From Methanobrevibacter sp. (GTDB taxonomy: Archaea; Methanobacteriota; Methanobacteria; Methanobacteriales; Methanobacteriaceae): a stretch of 7,383 nucleotides of DNA. The notes beneath the pieces are model-generated. The model saw only the letters and a program-made list of their open reading frames with translations. It had not been told where the DNA came from and made no database searches. Shown here in pieces: positions 5,694 through 7,383 of the stretch; positions within the stretch are counted from its first letter, which is position 1, and each line of letters starts with the position of its first letter. Location: the NCBI GenBank assembly GCA_009777005.1, contig WRMT01000151.1:1-7383 (forward strand), read 5' to 3'. A program made the position numbers and the translations under genes.

Positions 5694-6195
5694 TGTTTTC
5701 CTCCTTTACATCATTTTCCCCATTTTTTGCATTTTTTTCTTCATTGGAATCATTTGATAAGCTAAGGGAATCTAAAAATGTGTTAATTTTATTTACCATA
5801 TCGGTAGTTTCATCTTTAGTTTTAGGATAGATTAACTCAAGAGTTGGAACTCCTCCTTTTCTTAGATAAAAAATAGCTAATTCATTAGTTCTTGCACATC
5901 CAATACATCCAAATCCAAAAGGAGCATCATCAACTATAATAGCTGCTTCTGCTTCATCAAGTAATGGTCCAATAATCGACATTCTACCACGTACTCCAGA
6001 AGGAACTTCAATAGCTGCATACTTTAATCCTTTAATCGGATCTTCTTCCGTGATATTCATTGGAGGAGAATCTATATCCGGATCTTTGACTTTTTGTCTA
6101 ATAGCTTTTTGAAGAGCAAGAGCTTCATGACCTTTTCTTTCTATTAAATCTGCTAAAATTAGTGAATTTGGTGGAAATATAGCTACTTTTACCAT
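5686..6195 (-). CDS. mmp5: Methanogenesis marker protein 5
   Basis: A 169-residue cytoplasmic protein of the methanogenesis marker 5 family. It begins with VKVAIFPPNSLILADLIERKGH, and its core includes AAIEVPSGVRGRMSIIGPLLDEAEAAIIVDDAPFGFG (about 60-96). A CxxC pair follows at Cys97 and Cys100 (FGCIGCART), suggesting metal or iron-sulfur binding, then GGVPTLELIYP. The last 22 residues are a hydrophilic Asn/Glu/Lys tail without visible structure. Its biochemical activity is unknown; the family tracks with methanogenesis and sits beside mmp15 and mmp17. AAGGTGAT lies 5 nt before the ATG. It is the first gene of the operon and overlaps mmp15 by 8 bp. A 19-codon in-frame ORF ends just upstream. 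Confidence 0.9.
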   Translation of the reverse strand: MVKVAIFPPNSLILADLIERKGHEALALQKAIRQKVKDPDIDSPPMNITEEDPIKGLKYAAIEVPSGVRGRMSIIGPLLDEAEAAIIVDDAPFGFGCIGCARTNELAIFYLRKGGVPTLELIYPKTKDETTDMVNKINTFLDSLSLSNDSNEEKNAKNGENDVKEENNG

Positions 6196-6204
6196 TTTAT
6201 CACC

Positions 6205-6264
6205 TTAATGAATATATGTATGTAAAAATTGTCCTTTTGCATTTAATCCCTCAATTATATTCAT
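6205..6264 (-). CDS. Possible 19-codon leader ORF ahead of mmp5
   Basis: ATG at 6262-6264 opens MNIIEGLNAKGQFLHTYIH and ends with TAA at 6205-6207, which abuts the AGGTG site of mmp5. It is in the same frame as mmp5, separated by the TAA and three codons. The residue mix is protein-like, but there is no ribosome-binding site, so it would need leaderless initiation. It could be a leader peptide or simply the open 5' leader. Confidence 0.25.
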   Translation of the reverse strand: MNIIEGLNAKGQFLHTYIH

Positions 6265-6275
6265 TATATTTTAAT
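6252..6275 (-). promoter_or_regulatory. Candidate promoter region of the mmp5-mmp15-mmp17 operon
   Basis: On the minus strand TATAAT-like blocks (AAAATATAATG and ATATAATTG) lie 57-80 nt before mmp5. Several A/T boxes compete in this region, so the exact TATA element is uncertain. No other promoter is evident between the operon genes. Confidence 0.3.
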
Positions 6276-6367
6276 ATTATTTTAAATAAATAATAATTTT
6301 GTGAAATACCATTATTATTATTAATATGATAGTAGTTTGTCAATGTTAAAAATCAAGGCGTTGGAAA

Positions 6368-6397
6368 AATTTTTGTGTTAATAATTTTTGTGTTAAT
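6368..6397. repeat. Tandem 15-bp direct repeat, two exact copies
   Basis: AATTTTTGTGTTAAT occurs twice head to tail (6368-6382 and 6383-6397) and is followed by the first bases of a third copy (AAT). It lies about 170-200 bp upstream of mmp5. It may be replication slippage or a paired binding site. Confidence 0.85.
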
Positions 6398-6528
6398 AAT
6401 ACTATTAAAAATAATTATTCCTCATTATTTTGAAAATAAAAAGGATAATAACCATTTTTTCAAAATTATTAAATTTTTTAAGATACACTGAAATTTTATC
6501 TAGCACCATCATTTTTGACGGAGTCTAA

Positions 6529-6550
6529 TTAAATAAATATATTTATTTAA
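6529..6550. repeat. Perfect 22-bp palindrome
   Basis: The segment starting TTAAATAAATA equals its own complement over 22 bases with no loop. It is entirely A/T, so chance is more likely than usual. It could be a dimeric protein-binding site between mmp5 and the VOC gene. Confidence 0.6.
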
Positions 6551-6594
6551 ATAATTTTTAAATAGTTTTTAAAAATCGGGAAGTTCCAGAAATT

Positions 6595-6616
6595 GAAGTT
6601 TAGACAACTTCTTTTT
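6595..6616 (+). other. Hairpin followed by a T run
   Basis: GAAGTT (6595-6600) and AACTTC (6606-6611) pair around a 5-nt loop, followed by TTTTT on the plus strand. A further GAAGTT at 6580-6585 could compete for the same partner. No plus-strand gene precedes it, so it is either the end of an unrecognised short transcript or incidental. Confidence 0.3.
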
Positions 6617-6675
6617 CATGAAAAATATTATTAAAATTTTTAATACTTAAATTAAATAAAAATTATTATTTTATT
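6616..6675. repeat. AT-rich direct repeat flanking the VOC gene, copy 1
   Basis: Starting at TCATGAAAAATATTATTAAA, about 46 core bases match copy 2 at 7273-7332 with roughly five mismatches and a one-base length difference. The match is longer than expected even for AT-rich DNA. This copy lies downstream of the VOC gene. Confidence 0.5.
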
Positions 6676-6695
6676 TGAAAAATTTGTTTTTTCAA
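6675..6695 (-). terminator. Candidate terminator of the VOC gene
   Basis: TTGAAAAA (6675-6682) and TTTTTCAA (6688-6695) form an 8-bp stem with a 5-nt loop, 28 nt after the VOC stop codon in the direction of transcription. T-rich sequence follows on the minus strand, as expected for archaeal termination. Confidence 0.4.
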
Positions 6696-6722
6696 GTTAT
6701 AAACCCTATGATTTATTAGAAT

Positions 6723-7154
6723 TTATAATAACAACATGTCATTTTTGTCAAAAGGCACAAAAGGGTTGTACACTACTTCCCAATAATAGTTGTCAGGGTC
6801 GGCAAAATATGCATGATATCCTCCCCAAAAAGCTTTTTGAGGTTTTTTGGCAATATCTGCTCCTGCTTTTCGAGCCAAGTCAATAGTTTCGTGAACTTCT
6901 TCCTTGCTTTTTACATTGTATGCTAAGGTCATTCCACTAAACCCTTGGGTTATTTTTGGAGGGTTTATTTCACTAATGTCTAGCACCAATAAATCTAAGG
7001 GATACAGCTCAAACTTTGTCCCAAAAGTATTGAAAAAGATAACTTTAGGACAATCTTCCTTTTCTTTAGTTTGAAACCCTAAACCTTCCCGATAAAATTT
7101 CACGGACTTTTCCATATCTTTCACTCCGAGAGCAATAACATTAATCCTATTCAT
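6723..7154 (-). CDS. VOC-superfamily (glyoxalase/bleomycin-resistance-like) protein
   Basis: A 143-residue single-subunit VOC protein with the two-module fold: INVIALGVKDMEKSVKFYREGLGF (4-27) opens module 1 and FSGMTLAYNVKSKEEVHETIDLARKAGADI (72-101) opens module 2. It closes with FWGGYHAYFADPDNYYWEVVYNP (109-131), the most typical signature. The positions that bind metal in classical members are only half kept: Glu49 (KFELY) and Glu126 (YWEVVYNP) are present, while the histidines of the opening strands are replaced. The reaction therefore cannot be named; isomerase, dioxygenase-like and binding roles all remain possible. AAAGGTG lies 6 nt before the ATG and a TATA-like box about 70 nt before it. 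The gene looks less AT-rich than its surroundings and resembles bacterial members in style, suggesting acquisition by transfer. It is not obviously part of the mmp operon. Confidence 0.85.
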   Translation of the reverse strand: MNRINVIALGVKDMEKSVKFYREGLGFQTKEKEDCPKVIFFNTFGTKFELYPLDLLVLDISEINPPKITQGFSGMTLAYNVKSKEEVHETIDLARKAGADIAKKPQKAFWGGYHAYFADPDNYYWEVVYNPFVPFDKNDMLLL

Positions 7155-7221
7155 GTTCTACACCTTTTATTACTATTCATTAATACTTTCAATTGCTCAT
7201 GTCCGTCCACGACTAGTATAA

Positions 7222-7233
7222 CTTTTTATATCA
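7222..7233 (-). promoter_or_regulatory. TATA-like box of the VOC gene
   Basis: On the minus strand GATATAAAAAGT lies about 70-80 nt before the VOC start codon and is a good archaeal TATA element. Transcription would start near 7200, leaving a leader of about 45 nt that contains the AAAGGTG ribosome-binding site. Confidence 0.5.
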
Positions 7234-7272
7234 GAACATTTTTGTTAATGAAATTATAATTTATATTTATTA

Positions 7273-7332
7273 TCCTGAAAAACATTATTAGAATTTTTAA
7301 TATTTTAATTTAATAAAAAATTTCATTTTAAT
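7273..7332. repeat. AT-rich direct repeat flanking the VOC gene, copy 2
   Basis: Starts TCCTGAAAAACATTATTAGA and aligns with 6616-6675 over about 46 core bases with roughly five mismatches. It lies upstream of the VOC promoter. If a minus-strand gene ends beyond the window, this copy would sit downstream of it, as copy 1 does for VOC. Confidence 0.5.
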
Positions 7333-7383
7333 CCTATTAAAATAATTTTAATAATGAGCATAGTATTTAAAAAATGTTATTTA

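Larger units (their letters stand above)
6265..6722. other. Non-coding stretch upstream of the operon, rich in repeats and hairpins
   Basis: No gene is seen. In order it holds a tandem 15-bp repeat (6368-6397), a 10-bp inverted repeat (ATTTTGAAAA at 6427-6436 with 6457-6466), a less AT-rich patch (6498-6527), a perfect 22-bp palindrome (6529-6550), a hairpin followed by T5 (6595-6616), an AT-rich block repeated beyond the VOC gene (6616-6675), and a hairpin downstream of the VOC gene (6675-6695). Confidence 0.6.

Noticed and set aside
6500..6527. Similarity of TCTAGCACCA and CATTTTTG words to parts of the VOC gene, as a decayed second VOC copy
   Set aside because: The matching words are about ten bases long, and the surrounding frame closes at once.
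1..7383. tRNA, rRNA or CRISPR array
   Set aside because: No T-loop-like GGTTCGA segments with paired arms, no conserved rRNA blocks and no regularly spaced repeats of 23-40 bases were seen on reading both strands.

Overview
The window is very AT-rich DNA with archaeal ribosome-binding sites (GGTG/GGAGG) and three genes diagnostic of methanogens, encoding methanogenesis marker proteins 5, 15 and 17. Base composition, a secreted Listeria/Bacteroides-repeat protein and the small accessory genes fit a host-associated Methanobacteriaceae archaeon, most likely Methanobrevibacter, with Methanosphaera as the alternative. That assignment is inferred from gene content and composition, without a database search.

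Left part (1-1660): a plus-strand gene for a divergent peptide-deformylase-like protein, whose coding frame clearly runs upstream of its first ATG to a probable CTG start at 197, faces a minus-strand gene for a small secreted protein with a signal peptide, one InlB-type repeat and a lipocalin-like C-terminal part. A hairpin-rich gap lies between their convergent 3' ends. A 700-base non-coding stretch follows. It holds orphan Shine-Dalgarno-like tracts, a hairpin and a possible decayed gene fragment.

Middle (2238-3449): a complete 1212-bp insertion sequence of the IS1 family. It has 24-bp imperfect terminal inverted repeats starting GGTATTG and a DDE transposase split over two frames at an A9C run, as in IS1 InsA/InsB. 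No target-site duplication is visible.

Right part (3450-7383): a minus-strand operon mmp5-mmp15-mmp17, reading from right to left. mmp5 and mmp15 overlap by 8 bp. mmp17 follows after a 122-bp gap in which its own first codons have been copied, creating an 18-codon upstream ORF. These proteins belong to the set associated with biogenesis or activation of methyl-coenzyme M reductase; mmp3, mmp6, mmp7 and mmp4, often neighbours elsewhere, are not adjacent here. Upstream lies an intergenic region with a tandem repeat, a perfect palindrome and hairpins, then a VOC-family (glyoxalase-like) gene that looks bacterial in style.

No tRNA, rRNA or CRISPR array was recognised. The most unusual points are the deformylase-like protein with a non-ATG start in an archaeon, the duplicated mmp17 start region, the frameshifted IS1 transposase, and an AT-rich intergenic module recurring downstream of minus-strand genes.
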